The notes below the pieces were generated by a model. The model was not told the DNA's origin. It ran no database searches and saw nothing but the letters and a program-made list of their open reading frames with translations. 64,000 nt of DNA, taken from contig NC_092265.1 in NCBI RefSeq assembly GCF_036320965.1, positions 5,994,001-6,058,000 of the forward strand. The letters are read 5' to 3'. Numbering within the stretch: the first letter of the stretch is position 1; each line of letters starts with the position of its first letter. The position numbers were made by a program, and so were the translations under genes. This stretch comes from Panulirus ornatus. Its lineage: Eukaryota > Arthropoda > Malacostraca > Decapoda > Palinuridae. This document shows, piece after piece, positions 22,700-34,680 of this stretch.

Positions 22700-23269
22700 C
22701 AACAGTACCGGGTGTTATGCAGCCGTTCCTGTATTTATGTGTTGCTACTGTTGTGGCTACTGCTGTGATGCCTCTGTTCTTGTAGCTACGGATGCTGCTG
22801 CTGTTCCTGCTGCAGCTGTGTGCGATGCCGTAGCTACAACCCAGGCTGTTCCTTTTGCAGATGTTATGGTTATGAAATCTCATATCGTTCCCTCTGCAAG
22901 TTGTATGAGATTCTTTTGTTGTTAGGGTAGCAACTACTACGACTGTCGTACATGTTTCATAACTGTTATGGTAGTGGTTATCACTACTCCTACTGCTTGC
23001 GACTGCTGGCTCGGGTGTTGTTGTGGAACCTGCTGCAGCTGTGGTGGTGGCAACTGGTAATTTCTTTGCGACATCTGCTGCTGGTATCGTAGGGGTAACT
23101 GCTGCTTCCGTTGTTGTCAAGGAACCTGCTGTTGCTGCTGCTGTTGTTGTTTGGGGTACCTATTGCTTTGGTTACCATATCTGTTGTTGTTAATGTCGTG
23201 GTACCTGTTGCTACTGTTAATCTTGTGGCAACTGCTGCTGCTGCTGTTAGCGTTATAACACCTGTTGCT
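22700..23269. repeat. Degenerate GTTGCT/CTGCTG-rich repeat
   Basis: Imperfect GTTGCTACTG and CTGCTGCTG motifs grade into the 27-bp array that follows. It is probably an older part of the same array. All frames are open with Ala/Val/Thr/Ser-rich readings. Confidence 0.6.
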
Positions 23270-23530
23270 ACTATTAGCGTTGCAGCACCTGTTGATGCTG
23301 TTAAGTGTTGCAGCACCTGTTGCCACCGTTAGTGTTGCAGCACTTGTTGCTACCGTCAGTGTTGCAGCACCTGTTGCCACCGTCAGTGTTGCGGCACCTG
23401 TTGCCACCGTCAGTGTTGCGGCACCTGTTGCCACCGTTAGTGTTGCAGCATCTATTGCCAGCGTCAGTGTGGCAGCACCTGTCTTCGCTGTCAGTGTTGT
23501 GGCAACTGATGTTGCTGTCAAGTGTTGTAA
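23270..23530. repeat. 27-bp minisatellite, about 10 copies
   Basis: Unit GTTGCAGCACCTGTTGCCAC plus CGTCAGT, with C/T variants. A 27-base period keeps all frames open. The plus frame gives a nine-residue repeat Val-Ser-Val-Ala-Ala-Pro-Val-Ala-Thr, and the minus frame gives Ala-Thr-Leu-Thr-Val-Ala-Thr-Gly-Ala. Differences between units include nonsynonymous changes. No start, signal or splice context marks a gene. Confidence 0.9.
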
Positions 23531-23854
23531 CACCTGCGCTGGTCAAGGGTAGTGTTACTTACTCGTTTGGCTACTTCTGAGGTCGGCACAACCTCCGACC
23601 TTTAAGCCATGATATGCATGAAGCCAACGGTGTGGTTGGAGTGGCCAGTACAAACACTGCAGCCCTAACTGTCTTGGGTGTTTGACAACAGCAAAGGTTC
23701 TAACCACTGATGTTGGTGGTGGTGGTGTGGAGGTACTGGTGGCTCGTGTGCTCATGACTTATATGTCGGGCACCAAATTGCATTGCTCTGTATCCGTTTA
23801 CGTTGAGATCCAACTGCGTTGTCTGTGTCCACTCTATTAGTTAGTGGTACTCGG
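23531..23854. other. No gene recognised
   Basis: Short unique-looking spacer between minisatellites, with a GGT run near 23714-23728. Confidence 0.35.
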
Positions 23855-24290
23855 TGAGTGTGGTGGTAAGTGGTGCATAGTGTGGTAGGGGAGGTGGCGT
23901 ATGGAAAGTGTGATGGGGGTGGGAGGTGCATGCATAAGTGTGATGATGATTGGCGGTGCATGTTAAGTGCGATAGCAGGAGATGCATGCTAAGTGTGGCG
24001 GTGTAAGGTACGTGATGTAGTGGCGAGTGATGCGTGGAAAGTATGATGGTGTTGAGCGGTACACGGTCAGTGTAGTGGTGGTAGGCGGTGCACAATCAGT
24101 GTGGTGGTGGTGGTGGTGGCGGATGATGCATGAAAAGTGTGAGGGTGGTGGGCTGTGCATGGTAAGTGTGGTGGTAGGCTATGCATGTTAAGTGTGGTAG
24201 TGGGTGGCGTGCAGTGTGGTGATGATGGTCTGCGGTGCTGGGGTGTAGGTTGTGGCTGCACGGGTGGAGGTGCATGGCGAGTGTGGAAAA
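23855..24290. repeat. Degenerate ~38-bp GT-rich minisatellite
   Basis: Motifs such as GGTGCATGTTAAGTG, GATGCATGCTAAGTG and GGTGCACAATCAGTG recur about ten times in 430 bases, separated by GTGGTGG runs. Copies are well diverged. Confidence 0.75.
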
Positions 24291-24687
24291 AGTGTGTGTG
24301 GGCTTTTAACACGGTGGATGGCAAGAGGGGGAGGACACTGGCGCTGTGAGTACAGTGAGGGAGGTGTCGTAGCCGTCCAGTGGGCGGTGTTCCAGGACGC
24401 CCACACCACCCTGGGTGAAGGGGGTGTTCCGATTCCTCCCCCTTTCCCGCCCACACACCTCCGGGGGTGTGAAGGTTCCTGCCCCACCCCCAGACCGACT
24501 ACCACCCCCCCCCCCCCACCTAATTACACAATTTACCAGGCCTCATTATCAAACCTTTCCCATACATCCATGCCAGAACGCTTCGCTCATCGAGCGCCAG
24601 TCTCCGTTCGGCTCGGAGGGCGACGGACCTGTGAATATCTGTTGAGCCAGGCATGGTAGCCGGGGGAAGAGAGGAGGAAACACTCAC
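24291..24687. other. No gene recognised
   Basis: C-rich run at 24504-24520. A minus-strand donor-like GTGAGTGTTT lies at 24681-24687, reading out of the GC-rich block to the right. Confidence 0.3.
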
Positions 24688-25160
24688 CTAGGGGGGCCAG
24701 CAGCATTTGTGGTGGGGGAGGTAGTGGTGGTGAGGGAGGACACCGGAGGCCCAAGTTTTCCCAAGCGTCGTGCCAGACATTTAAAAGTCGGTGATGATAC
24801 GTGTTGCTCAGTGGGGCGCCCCGCCCCGCCCTCGCCGCCCCGCACCACCCCGCCCCAACCAAGCCCCGCCGGCAAGACCTGTTAGCCAGGTGATACCTGC
24901 CCGGACCGCACTCCCACGCTTGGGCTGGCCGCGCACCGCTACCGGGGGGAAATGCCCTCTGGTGCTCAGGTCCTGTTTGGCTCCCACGGCGGGGCAGGGA
25001 TGCTCCCACAGGCTCCACGCCCGACCCGTCGGGAGCGCGGCGTCCGGAATACGTCCTAGGCATGAGAATCACTGGGTCATAAATGTTACATAGTAAGACT
25101 TTCAAGGAGTGCCACAGCTGAGCGGAGGCCAAAGGGTACCGGGTGGGTCTCAAGCCGGTT
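24688..25160 (-). other. GC-rich block ending in a donor site
   Basis: The minus strand is open for about 150 codons and is CpG-rich between 24790 and 25060. It stops at CCCCTAG|GTGAGTG, where the last exon base would be 24688. A possible acceptor, TTTGGCCTCCGCTCAG, lies near 25121. The peptide is Arg/Gly/Pro-rich and unrecognised. It could be an exon, a CpG-rich promoter segment, or chance. Confidence 0.2.
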
Positions 25161-25185
25161 CACGGGGTTCGTGGAGTATGCTTAC

Positions 25186-25348
25186 CTTAGCTACAGATAG
25201 TGGCTGAGTGATCCCATTTACACCTGCTAACCTCATCTTCGCACCGAACTCATTACAAGTTTCCTTTGGCCACTGCAACCGATCGTTAATCGGCGACGAA
25301 CACAGATCGAAGCCGGGCATAAGAATCAGGCGACGGTCATCACCGATT
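25186..25348 (-). CDS. Candidate internal exon, unknown protein
   Basis: The minus strand is open from a CTTTCGAACTGATCAG acceptor-like site to a strong donor, GCTAAG|GTAAGC, with the last exon base at 25186. It encodes about 54 residues with a balanced, non-repetitive composition (IGDDRRLILMPGFDLCSSP near the start, GITQPLSVAK at the end). An in-frame ATG starts at 25320. A stop lies upstream of the acceptor, so the exon is bounded. I do not recognise a family. It could be an exon of a cellular gene or part of an unrecognised mobile element. Confidence 0.25.
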
Positions 25349-25806
25349 CTGATCAGTTCGAAAGGAAGGTCGCGGGAGATCACGAGTGGTTAAAGTTCAG
25401 CGTGGCAGCTCTCCTTCCTGCTACATCGTGTATGTTACTGATGACCCTTTCCTCCCGAGACCTGTGCTACTGCTTGTAGGGGACGGACCCACTTCCCCTC
25501 CTACATACTTGAGCGTCAATGCAGGAGACACACACACACTCCTCTCCCTTGCCTCACCACCAGCACCAAAGCGACCACCTCTTCCCCCGGGGTACAGATG
25601 CAACACTCGGGTCAGTTGGCAACAAAAACACAAGAGAATCTTCCCACGGAAGGAATATCCCGGGGAGCGGGAGACTGGTGGCATCTCTCACACCAGCAGC
25701 ACTGGGGAAAAGTTAACATCAAGCCAGCGTGACAAAGTGTCCAAAGAAAATGGTATCCGTTATGAGAATTGTCAATAAAGAGGCGAATAATGATAGCTTA
25801 CTACAA

Positions 25807-25809
<3 letters not shown>
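25349..25809. other. No gene recognised
   Basis: Mixed sequence with a short ACACAC run near 25530. The plus frame is open from 25386 to 25778 but has no motif. Confidence 0.3.

Positions 25810-25880
<71 letters not shown>
25810..25880. repeat. (TA)n microsatellite
   Basis: About 35 pure TA units. Confidence 0.99.
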
Positions 25881-25882
<2 letters not shown>

Positions 25883-26149
25883 CAATTGCTTTTTCTGCCT
25901 CAGCGAAAAAGCGTAAGGAGCAGAGAAACAATGGCTTCGCTTGCACACGTCCACTCCCTAACTGTCATGTTTAATGTACAAAACCCAGATCCGACCATCA
26001 ACAGCCAAGCCCCACAGATTACACAATGGTTTACCGAGACTGCTTTATATGACCTGGTTGGCCATCTGACAGCCCGTCGTCCCTCGTCCTCCATCCCATA
26101 AATCACATCGATCAAATTCACACAATCCTACGCACGGCTCTCATCTAAA

Positions 26150-27145
26150 TGTTCAGGTCTCGATATCTAAGACCTTCCTGCAATCCATCCTTTTAATACT
26201 TTCTTGCTTTCCATCCTTCTCCTTCCTCCACCTCTACTTCTGACTTGTTGACCCTGTTAGTCTTTCTTCGCTTATCGTCTCCACATGTCCGTACCACGTC
26301 AGCACACCCTAGCCACCTGTCATTCATAGTGGACTTATCACCACACGATCAACGAACCTCACGCCACATACTGCCAACATTCATTCCATTTCCCAAACGT
26401 CTACCATCTTCCCTTCTGAGGTGTTTCAAGGCCTAAGACTGACATCCACGCAACGCTGTTGGGAATAATATAGTTTCAAACAATCCCATCTTTGCCCTAA
26501 AGACACATCAGTCAAAGCACGCAGGACCTTAATTTCATCTTCCACCTGGTAACTCACTACAGTCCCCTTGGTTCCAACCACACCTACGTAGGTATCGGAA
26601 GCACTCTACCTCCTCCAGATCCAGAGTTTCTCTCTGGAGTCTGCCACCACAACCACAACCATCTCCAACAGTAATTGATTCACCTACCATGATTCCCCAC
26701 CCCCCTTCCCCTCCAGGAAGCCAAACACGTGCACCACATTCTAGCCATTGTATTTACCTACATCACCATCCAGTCCACAAACATATTAAACATCTGCAGC
26801 GCCATCACATATTCTTCACGCACACCCTTCTTCACCGATAACCACTCAACCTCCTCCCTTCTAACTCGCAAACACGGTAACCACTTACCCTCCTCCCCTC
26901 CAATTCGCAAACAGTTTTACATTTACCCCGTATATTCACAGCATTTTCCATAAGGCTCTCTATCATCCTTATCACACGCTTTCTCTAAACCCATGAATGT
27001 CAAATACAGTTCACTATAAGTAGTTCTTGGAAATCCTTCACAAAAATCACCTGGTCCATACATCCCTCTAACATTCCTAAAGCCACACTGCTCCTCCCAA
27101 TTCGAAAATTTTGTGCATACTACCACCTTCCCCATCACCACTCAC
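26150..27145 (-). pseudogene. Non-LTR retrotransposon reverse-transcriptase pseudogene (family 1)
   Basis: The minus strand reads NWEEQCGFRNVRGMYGP near 27100, LTFMGLEKACDKDDRE near 26990, and LEEVECFRYL near 26615. Near 26500-26440 it reads AKMGLFETILFPTALRGCQS, and in the last 250 bases EVEVEEGEGWKARK. These correspond to the EEQ.GFR.GRG, FMDLEKAYD, L..V..F.YLG, AK..LFE....PT.LYG.E.W and C-terminal EVE.....R.R...W.D blocks. The catalytic YADD segment is not identifiable, and many stops and frameshifts are present. Same family as 12.4-12.9 kb, inverted. Confidence 0.75.
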
Positions 27146-28539
27146 CCATACACCTTACCAGGTAAACTCAGTAGACTTGCACCTTCCTGCTCGAGGAGTT
27201 TCTTCTATGTGGAGCTTCTGCAGCAGTGTGTAAGCCGGCCACATCCACCGCACGGGACCACACGCTACTAAGTGGCGAGTTGTTTGTGTGTGTGTGTTTA
27301 CGTGCGGGGGGGGAGAGAGGGGCAAACAAGCAGTGAGCCATCAGTGTCTTCATTGTCGTGGTTGAATCGTAGGCATGAAGGGTCTTAGAATATGCTGAAA
27401 CGGTGTTTGTAGTGTTGTAGAGATGGGTGATGTTCAAGAACGTAAGCGAGAAAGTATAACTCGTGTATGTCTGAGGAGCTAGGTTTCAGAGGGATATATG
27501 TTTATATATGGCCGCCCGCCCACTCGCCCGCCTACACCTCACCTTCATTCCATCAGGTACATACGATATTTGTCTGGAGGTGACTCACACTAAGAGTTTC
27601 AAGAGATACCAAGATGAATGTTTCATACCCCATTCTTGTATCCATTCAGATTTGACGTTTCTGACGTTGTCTAGTTGAGAGAAAACAAGACTACTTAATT
27701 CAACTTTCCCTCTTCTAAAGATGCTGTGATTTCTGCTCCCGAGAACTGAACACCAGTGTGCTCCAGCATGCCACTGCATCATATGATCACTGTATGCCCA
27801 TTGGCAACTTTAAGGTTGTCATGTCTGTTTCTTTTCTTTTCCCGCTAAGCTTTGGAATTCCTTAATCCCTCATGTCTCCTATCAGTTACGATCTGTCCAT
27901 CATCAAGTGCCAGATTTTCTATTTCCTCTAAATCTTTTATGTTATTCTTCTTCTCTTCATCTGCCTCCTTTATCTCTTTAGGTTTGTCCATGACTGGAGC
28001 CAACGAGTCTACGACTCAGAGAGAATCTGTTTGTCTCCTGTAAACACCCACCTTACAGACTACAATGGAGAAACTTGCACGTGAACTACAAACCAGGTCC
28101 GTGGAGCACCCATGGTGAGGGGTGCCAGGGTCAGTGGGCAAGACAGTGGGGTAGGGGGCGGCAGGTAACCCTGTGGCCGGAGGCGCGGCACGCCGGCCGG
28201 CGTACAAGTGGCGGCAGGAGGCGGGAGGGTAGCTTGGGTGGCCTCGGGCGCCGCACGAGGCCCCTGCGTGTAATGCTCCTCGAGACCGTGGCCGCGGGGG
28301 CCTTCACACGGCCTCACGTCCCTCCCTCCCGGCATCTTCCCACACCTCTCCAGCCACGCACCTCTGAGCACCGCCCTTACAAACAACTGCAACCCATGGC
28401 GTACTGAGAAAAGCTGGACGTGCACTGTGGCTCTCTCGACGACAGCTGGAGGAGGATAGGGGGTCTTAACACATCCCCAAGAGGGGTGGGAGGAGGTGAC
28501 CCATACAAGAGCCACATCCAGGGCAAGGGAGAACCTCTC
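27146..28539. other. 1.4 kb without a recognisable gene
   Basis: Includes a short GTGTGTGTGTG (27286) with a G run after it, and a GC-rich segment at 28120-28340 open on both strands with no motif. Confidence 0.35.
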
Positions 28540-28610
28540 TCACAGCCTAGGGGTGTCAGGGATGGGATTTAATTGGGACAGCATCTGACCCACCACACGG
28601 TAATGGTTAC
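28540..28610 (-). CDS. Candidate terminal exon, unknown protein
   Basis: The minus strand has an excellent acceptor (TTTTTTCTTTCTTCTCCAG, ending at 28611) followed by 23 sense-plus-stop codons in the frame entered with two leftover bases: NHYRVVGQMLSQLN, then PIPDTPRL and TGA at 28540-28542. No AATAAA signal was seen soon after. Short length means chance is a serious alternative. Confidence 0.2.
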
Positions 28611-29059
28611 CTGGAGAAGAAAGAAAAAATTACCACCATCTTCCCAGAGTGGACGCGCCCTTGTGTCAGAGGTTACAGAACGAACTACAAACTGATCGTG
28701 ACGAGGGACTGGTATGAGAATCAGAGCGACCCGGTGCTTGTTAACGGACGAGTCATTCAACTAAGCAGAGTCTAATTCTCTCCAGCAACTATCAAGTTTG
28801 GGTTAGTCACGAAAATGTGCTTGGAAAAAAAGAAAAAAGCGGTCCCACCTCTGACAAGAGCAGCGACAAGATCAAATGCAGGTCAGCGACCGTATGTCAA
28901 CCAGTCACCTCACGAGTTCCAGCGACACGGTGCTGGTATAATGTTATCGGCAACAGAGCCAAGTGAACGTTAGCCTCGTTATGTCCAAGTACCATTTACG
29001 GCCTTCGTGTACGTACAGGATAACACTATCTCGAATCAGGATTCAGAAGCAAAGATAAA
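28611..29059. other. No gene recognised
   Basis: Mixed sequence with A-rich patches near 28620 and 28825. Confidence 0.35.
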
Positions 29060-29179
29060 TACAGTACTATCTGTAAGGATGCAATGAGATGAAAACGTAC
29101 AAAACTAAGGATATCTATGGATACAGTACCTGTAAAGATGCACTAAGATAAAAACGTACACAACTAAAGATATCTATGG
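29060..29179. repeat. 62-bp tandem duplication
   Basis: TACAGTACTATCTGTAAGGA (29060) and TACAGTACCTGTAAAGATG (29122) begin two copies that both end in GATATCTATGG, with about 10 percent divergence and a 4-base deletion. Confidence 0.85.
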
Positions 29180-32020
29180 CTTATGAGAAAAGCTTGTGCC
29201 CCATTGTGGGCCAAAAGTTAGATTTTTTTTCATTCAGCAGTCACATTTATGAGCGATCTCTTTGCCCTACACACACTGACACTTCACATCCCACACAATC
29301 CAGTTTCTCAACATCTTGAAACCCTGCCAGGCGCTCCCACTGGCTGAGATGGCCCAAGCCGTCCTGGCTGGCAAAACCCCCCACAACCCACCAGAACACT
29401 CGTGTCCACTTAAGACGCAACGAAAACATGAGCATAGAAGAAAAAAAGAAAAAGAGTCTGCGAGTAACCCCTTCTTAACAGACCTTAGAGCATCGCTCTA
29501 CAAAGCAACACCTTCGACCTTGGGAGCAGTGCCTGCCGAGAGCTACATCGCCACTCCTTCCCCCCCTTTCTAATGACGGTTAATTGGTCTTATTTGTTAC
29601 GCTGCAGAGATGAATTGCATGCATATTAATCCAATTACGAGGGTGTTTGATGGTCCACCTGAGGACCAGCGTAGCGGAGATCACCTGTGCACTAGCTGGC
29701 TGGTCGCCCACTAGCACCCACTGCCTCCTGCTGCTGCTCTCCCCTCTCCCCTGGCTCCCGGTACTCGTATCAGATACCTTAAACTACTTCGCAGCTTTCG
29801 CCAGCGAAGTGACACACTTACATACGGTCAAGAGAAGTTACGCTGTGCATTTTATATACCACCACCAAAAGAAGACGAATGTATGTGTACACCTCAGTCA
29901 AGGAGGGCAGAGGCGAGGCTGGGTGAGGCGTGAGGTCTGTTGGGAGGATGAGACGGGAGGCACCGCTGGTCATGATCCCTGCAGGAGGGGGTTATGGCCG
30001 GCCAGGCAGGAATCTCCACCCAACGGGGGATGAAGAAGCGAAAATTACGGTGTTACCCTCGCTGCCGCAGGACATACGAGGCCTCGGACATGCACCGAGA
30101 CACGCCAGCAAGACCTGGGTCGGACACACCACCCCACCCACCCCCGTCCCTGTGGAGCTGCTGGGAACCTTGTGGCCTGACGTGCGCACACCGCTCACCT
30201 CCCCCTACCTCAAGGAGATGATGAAACATCTTCCACAGCCAACACCACCACAGGGCGTGGTTGCTCGGGAAGTTGGACGTCAAGAGGTTCGTGGTTCTAC
30301 ACATTCCACCGAACGGACAAATTTCAGATGATTACCAAGAATAATGATGATAATAATCTCTGATGTATATTTTCACCACAAGCAGACACCGCTGGCTCAC
30401 AAACCCTTACGACAGAAACACCCAAAACAGTGGTTGTTAAAAAAATAATGCAAATGTAAGCGGCTAATATGTATTTAGCGTGCAGGGTTAGGAAAACAAG
30501 TGTTTACTGAAGACTCAGGTGAATGTGTAAACGTCCACTGTGTTTGAAAGCAGTGAACATTGGATGTATGTGTCCAGCTGCAGCCGACACGGTTACCCGG
30601 GCAACTGTGGGTGACTATAAGTTCTGGCGTTGCTAACGGGCAACAATATGTCTCATGGGAACGCAACTGCTTACTGCCAAAGTGGGGATAAATCACAAAC
30701 AACGAAATCAACGCATGTTAAAAACTGGAGGACACTAGTGTCCACTCGTGATCCTTAGTAGAACGAAGTAAATTTACTTCTAACCAGTCGTGTGTGTGAT
30801 TCATTACGTATCAATTACAGAATATGTCGTAATGTCAGGCGGGTGTGGGAAGGGCTGCATCTGACAAACCAGTCACCTCTCCGGCCCAGTAATCCATTAC
30901 GGCACTTATATGTTTTACGACCGACGGAGCAGGATGTCTTGTGGGTGGCAGGAGGTGGGCGGGGCGGCCGGGTATCCTGCGGTGGTGTGCGGGGGGGGAC
31001 ACGAGGTGTGTCTGGGAAGGTCAGGACAACAAGGAGTCTTGGGTGGGAGAAGAAACTGGAGTCTTCGTGACGGTAGAGGATCGGAGGGGGAGGGGGAGGG
31101 GGCAAGGCGACGGGGTTTCTCGATGGCAGTGTGACAGAGCAGTCAAGGTAAACTGCAGGCAGGCCGTTGTTGTACTGGTTCCATGGGCCGGGGAAATGGA
31201 CTAGTCCCAGTGGAGGAGGAGTAGGATGACCTACAGTGCTGGAGAGGAACATCCAGGGGGCCTAAAAGCGCACGACGACTGCGCCGGTACGACGCGACCC
31301 TACGCTTTAAGTCCCTGTTCTCCGTCAACGACACACCCCGGATCCTCATCCACCGGTTAACGAGTCCATCTACCTGATCCACACGGAACCAGTACGTACG
31401 GCTGAAGCCTGCAGTTTACCTTGTCCAGGTTACGTCAGGTACCCGGTCACCGACGAAATCCCGAAGGGGTAGACAAGACAGCTCGTCGGGCTGCGAGCTT
31501 CGTTGTCGTCACCAAGACTCGAAATCCGAGGCCACCCATTCGCAGCCAGTACCGCGTGGGGTCTCAGGTATGTAGTACTCTCGAGAGGGGTACCACTGGG
31601 GCGGCGGGGTCGACGTGGGTGTGAAAAGACGGGTGTTTTGTGGGTGGGGAGAAGCATACTGGGGTGAGGACGGGCGTAGACTGTAGAGGAGGATCTCTGG
31701 CAAGCGGCAGGGGCTGGGGAGTGGCTACAGTCAGCCAGGTGTCTTGCGGGCGGCAGCGAGGGTTGGGGTGGGCTGAGCTGGATGCCTTATGGGCGGCAGG
31801 GCGGGTGGGGCGGATTTCGTGTGATCGACGAGGTGGGAAGGGGGCGCTCTGCTCCTCTGGGTTGTTGGGTAAGGCGTCTTGCGGGCGGTGGAGTGGGTCG
31901 GGGCGGGGCAGGGCGGGGTGGGCGGAACGGCAGGGTGTCCTGCGGGTGGTGGGGTGGCTAGGACCCGAGGTGAGGCAGGTCTTCCAGAAGACTATGCGTG
32001 GGAACCATCCCAAACCAGCG

Positions 32021-32021
<1 letters not shown>
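29180..32021. other. 2.8 kb without a recognisable gene
   Basis: Two G-rich segments (30935-31130 and 31640-31990) are open in several frames. A minus-strand GGGGAG|GTGAGC donor-like site lies near 30200. No motif from a known family was found. Confidence 0.35.
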
Positions 32022-32093
<72 letters not shown>

Positions 32094-32094
32094 C
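32022..32094. repeat. (CA)n microsatellite
   Basis: About 36 CA units with a GCAC interruption near its end. Confidence 0.98.
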
Positions 32095-32640
32095 AGACGT
32101 CCATCGACATTACTAACAGTCATACGTCATATGTGTATACCTATGTATACCTTCATCGTACCAACACCATAGTGTAACCTGACGGCACACACAACGATCC
32201 ACGAACGTACCATATGTCAGTAAGTATATCGAGTACCTACGTGGTTAAGGGGTATTACTTATACATGCAGAGGGAGGGGTACACAGCATATATATATACA
32301 CATATATATCATGAAACTTATAAACACAAAGTATAAATGATCAAGAAAATACAAACACTCCCACATGCAAGACAAATCAGATGACGAAAAACACAAGACA
32401 CGCACATGCAGATCCCCTTACATACAAAAACGTACATGGTTGATGTAATTCAACCCCAGTACATGTAAAGTGCTGTAATGAGGATGGGACTGTTAAAAAG
32501 GTCGCGATATGAATATTATCTAACAGTGAATAAGCTGCAGCAGGAAACTGTGTGTGAGACATGTTAAGGAGACAAACTGTCTGCTGGTCAATATCAGAAT
32601 AGCATTCAAGTACATGGATAAGGAAGTACTCAGCAAAGCT

Positions 32641-32643
<3 letters not shown>
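32095..32643. other. No gene recognised
   Basis: Short spacer between two long CA tracts. A small interrupted TATA patch lies at 32288-32309. Confidence 0.4.

Positions 32644-32716
<73 letters not shown>
32644..32716. repeat. (CA)n microsatellite
   Basis: About 36 pure CA units. Confidence 0.99.
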
Positions 32717-32718
<2 letters not shown>

Positions 32719-32887
32719 GAACTCTTTCACAGATATATACATCAACAGACAAACATGCATCCTACTGACATCCACACGTCTATATTTACTGTTACTCATA
32801 ACTCCACTCACATACTTTCTCCGCTCCTAACACGGACCAGTCTGCTACAGCCTGACCATCATCAATCTCTTGCTTATGTTGAGGGAA

Positions 32888-33098
32888 CGACAGGTTGTGG
32901 GGTGTGGGCGGGAGGTTGTGGGGGTATGGACGGGAGGTTGTGGGGTATGGACGGGAGGTTGTGGGGTGTGGGCGGGAGGTTGTGGGGGTATGGACGGGAG
33001 GTTGTGGGGTGTGGGCAGGAGGTTGTGGGGGTGTGGGCGGGAGGTTGTGGGGGTGTGGGAGGGAGGTTGTAGGGGTGTGGACGGGAGGTTGTGGGGTA
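32888..33098. repeat. G-rich 21-22-bp minisatellite, about 9-10 copies
   Basis: AGGTTGTGGGG followed by GTGTGGGCGGG or TATGGACGGG repeats to 33098. Four or more G runs occur per two units, so G-quadruplex formation on the plus strand is plausible. It abuts a family A copy on its right. Confidence 0.92.
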
Positions 33099-33102
33099 AC
33101 AC

Positions 33103-33160
33103 GACGGTACGACCCTTGGGCACGATAGAGGTCAGGTCAAATATCATCTCGTCATACCAA
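33103..33160. repeat. 21-bp family A, single left arm plus spacer
   Basis: ACGACGGTACGACCCTTGGG, then GATAGAGGTCAGGTCAAATA and CATCTCGTCATACC. This is the clearest copy of the arm-plus-spacer arrangement and matches 38920-38955. Confidence 0.75.
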
Positions 33161-34588
33161 AAGGTCTCTCTGACCGTCGTGCGCAGGGAGACGTACCGTT
33201 TACTTCGAGGATGGTATAAGGGTCTGTTGTACGTGCATCAAATCCCAAGCCTTGATTCTTATGACGTTTCATCATAAGAGAGGTTTTTGAACAAAGGTTC
33301 AGATGACTACAAGAAAGTATCACGTTGCAGTTCGTCACCTTCAGGCACCGCGAAAGCGACAAGTGAAAGTAGATTTTATTTGCTTACCAACATGATCTCA
33401 AAGACCCAGTTTTCAACTTTTGGCATCAAGTGCAGAGAACCAACTTGCACAAGTACTCACACCCAGTGTGGCGAGTGATATATATGGAGAATGTTTCCCG
33501 CATACTACAACACGGAGAATAAATCAATGAATCCAACTTTTGAAACTTTAGAATACTGTATTTAGATGGAGAGAAACCGAATAAAATGTCATGTCTTGGC
33601 TACACTCTACCAGTCAGACGTAGTCCATGAATTTCTTGGATAAAACCTTCACGTTTCATCAGTTCATGAATCATTATCAATTACAAGCTCAAACAGAGAG
33701 TCATCCAAGATAAACAGACTTGAAGATGAACGAGGCGGGTGGCTTCGAAAATCGCGAAATGTCTCGTCCACTTCTTGAGGGGCTGGAACAATCCATCACA
33801 CGGGACGCTGTCGTCCATTCCCTGGCGCAACGTTCAGCAGCCAGTATTACGAGCGACTGAGGCTGCAGAAACACACAAAGAGCATCAACTACCCCGAAAT
33901 AACAAGCAAAATTTCTTACAACACACTCAAGGATTCCTTTTCTTTGTTTTCGTAGTCCAGAGGAAATCAAATTCATCTTCAGCCTAGGAGGAAGTCAAGG
34001 CCCTTTATCACTTATCAGCCCCTTACCCACAAACAAAGAAGTATCAGGGAGGGAAAAAAGATAGAATGATGATAAAAAAAAAAAGATGACGGAAAAAGAG
34101 AAAATGGACAGATACTGAATACTCAGTCTAGGAGGCGGCGAAGGGGTGCGGGGCGGTGGAGTCGTCCCGGAGTAAAGTTGGGGGAGGGGAAGGGGATGGA
34201 AGTGGCTGGGATGCGATGCCGTCTACATGAACAAGGCGCCTGGGGGCCAGCATGTCTTGCTCCAGATAACCATCACTGGCACAGCTTATCTGCTTCCGGG
34301 CCCAAAGGCTTCATGATCACCATTATTCATGTAAAAAAAAAAAAAAAAGACTGTGTATGTAATGCGAGCCTCCTCGACTCGCGCAGGAGAACCTGTGTTT
34401 GTTGCCGTAACTGTTTCTCTCTGCATCTCGGCAGAAAATGTGCGTTAAGTGAATCATTTCTTCCTACTGTATTACAACGTTGATCTCAATGTTGTCTAAC
34501 GTATTCCAATCTACAAGTCTGAGTCGTCAGTCTATCAAAAGTGCATCACTGTACATTGCTAAAGAAGAGTTCGGAATTATCATTGGTG
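33161..34588. other. 1.4 kb without a recognisable gene
   Basis: A runs near 34075 and 34331-34348. No motif on either strand. Confidence 0.35.

Positions 34589-34678
<90 letters not shown>
34589..34678. repeat. (AT)n microsatellite
   Basis: About 90 bases of TA with one AA phase slip near 34599. Confidence 0.99.

Positions 34679-34680
<2 letters not shown>

Noticed and set aside
32554..33072. 172-codon plus-strand frame with poly Thr-His followed by a Gly/Val/Trp repeat
   Set aside because: Entirely explained by the (CA)n at 32644 and the G-rich minisatellite at 32888.
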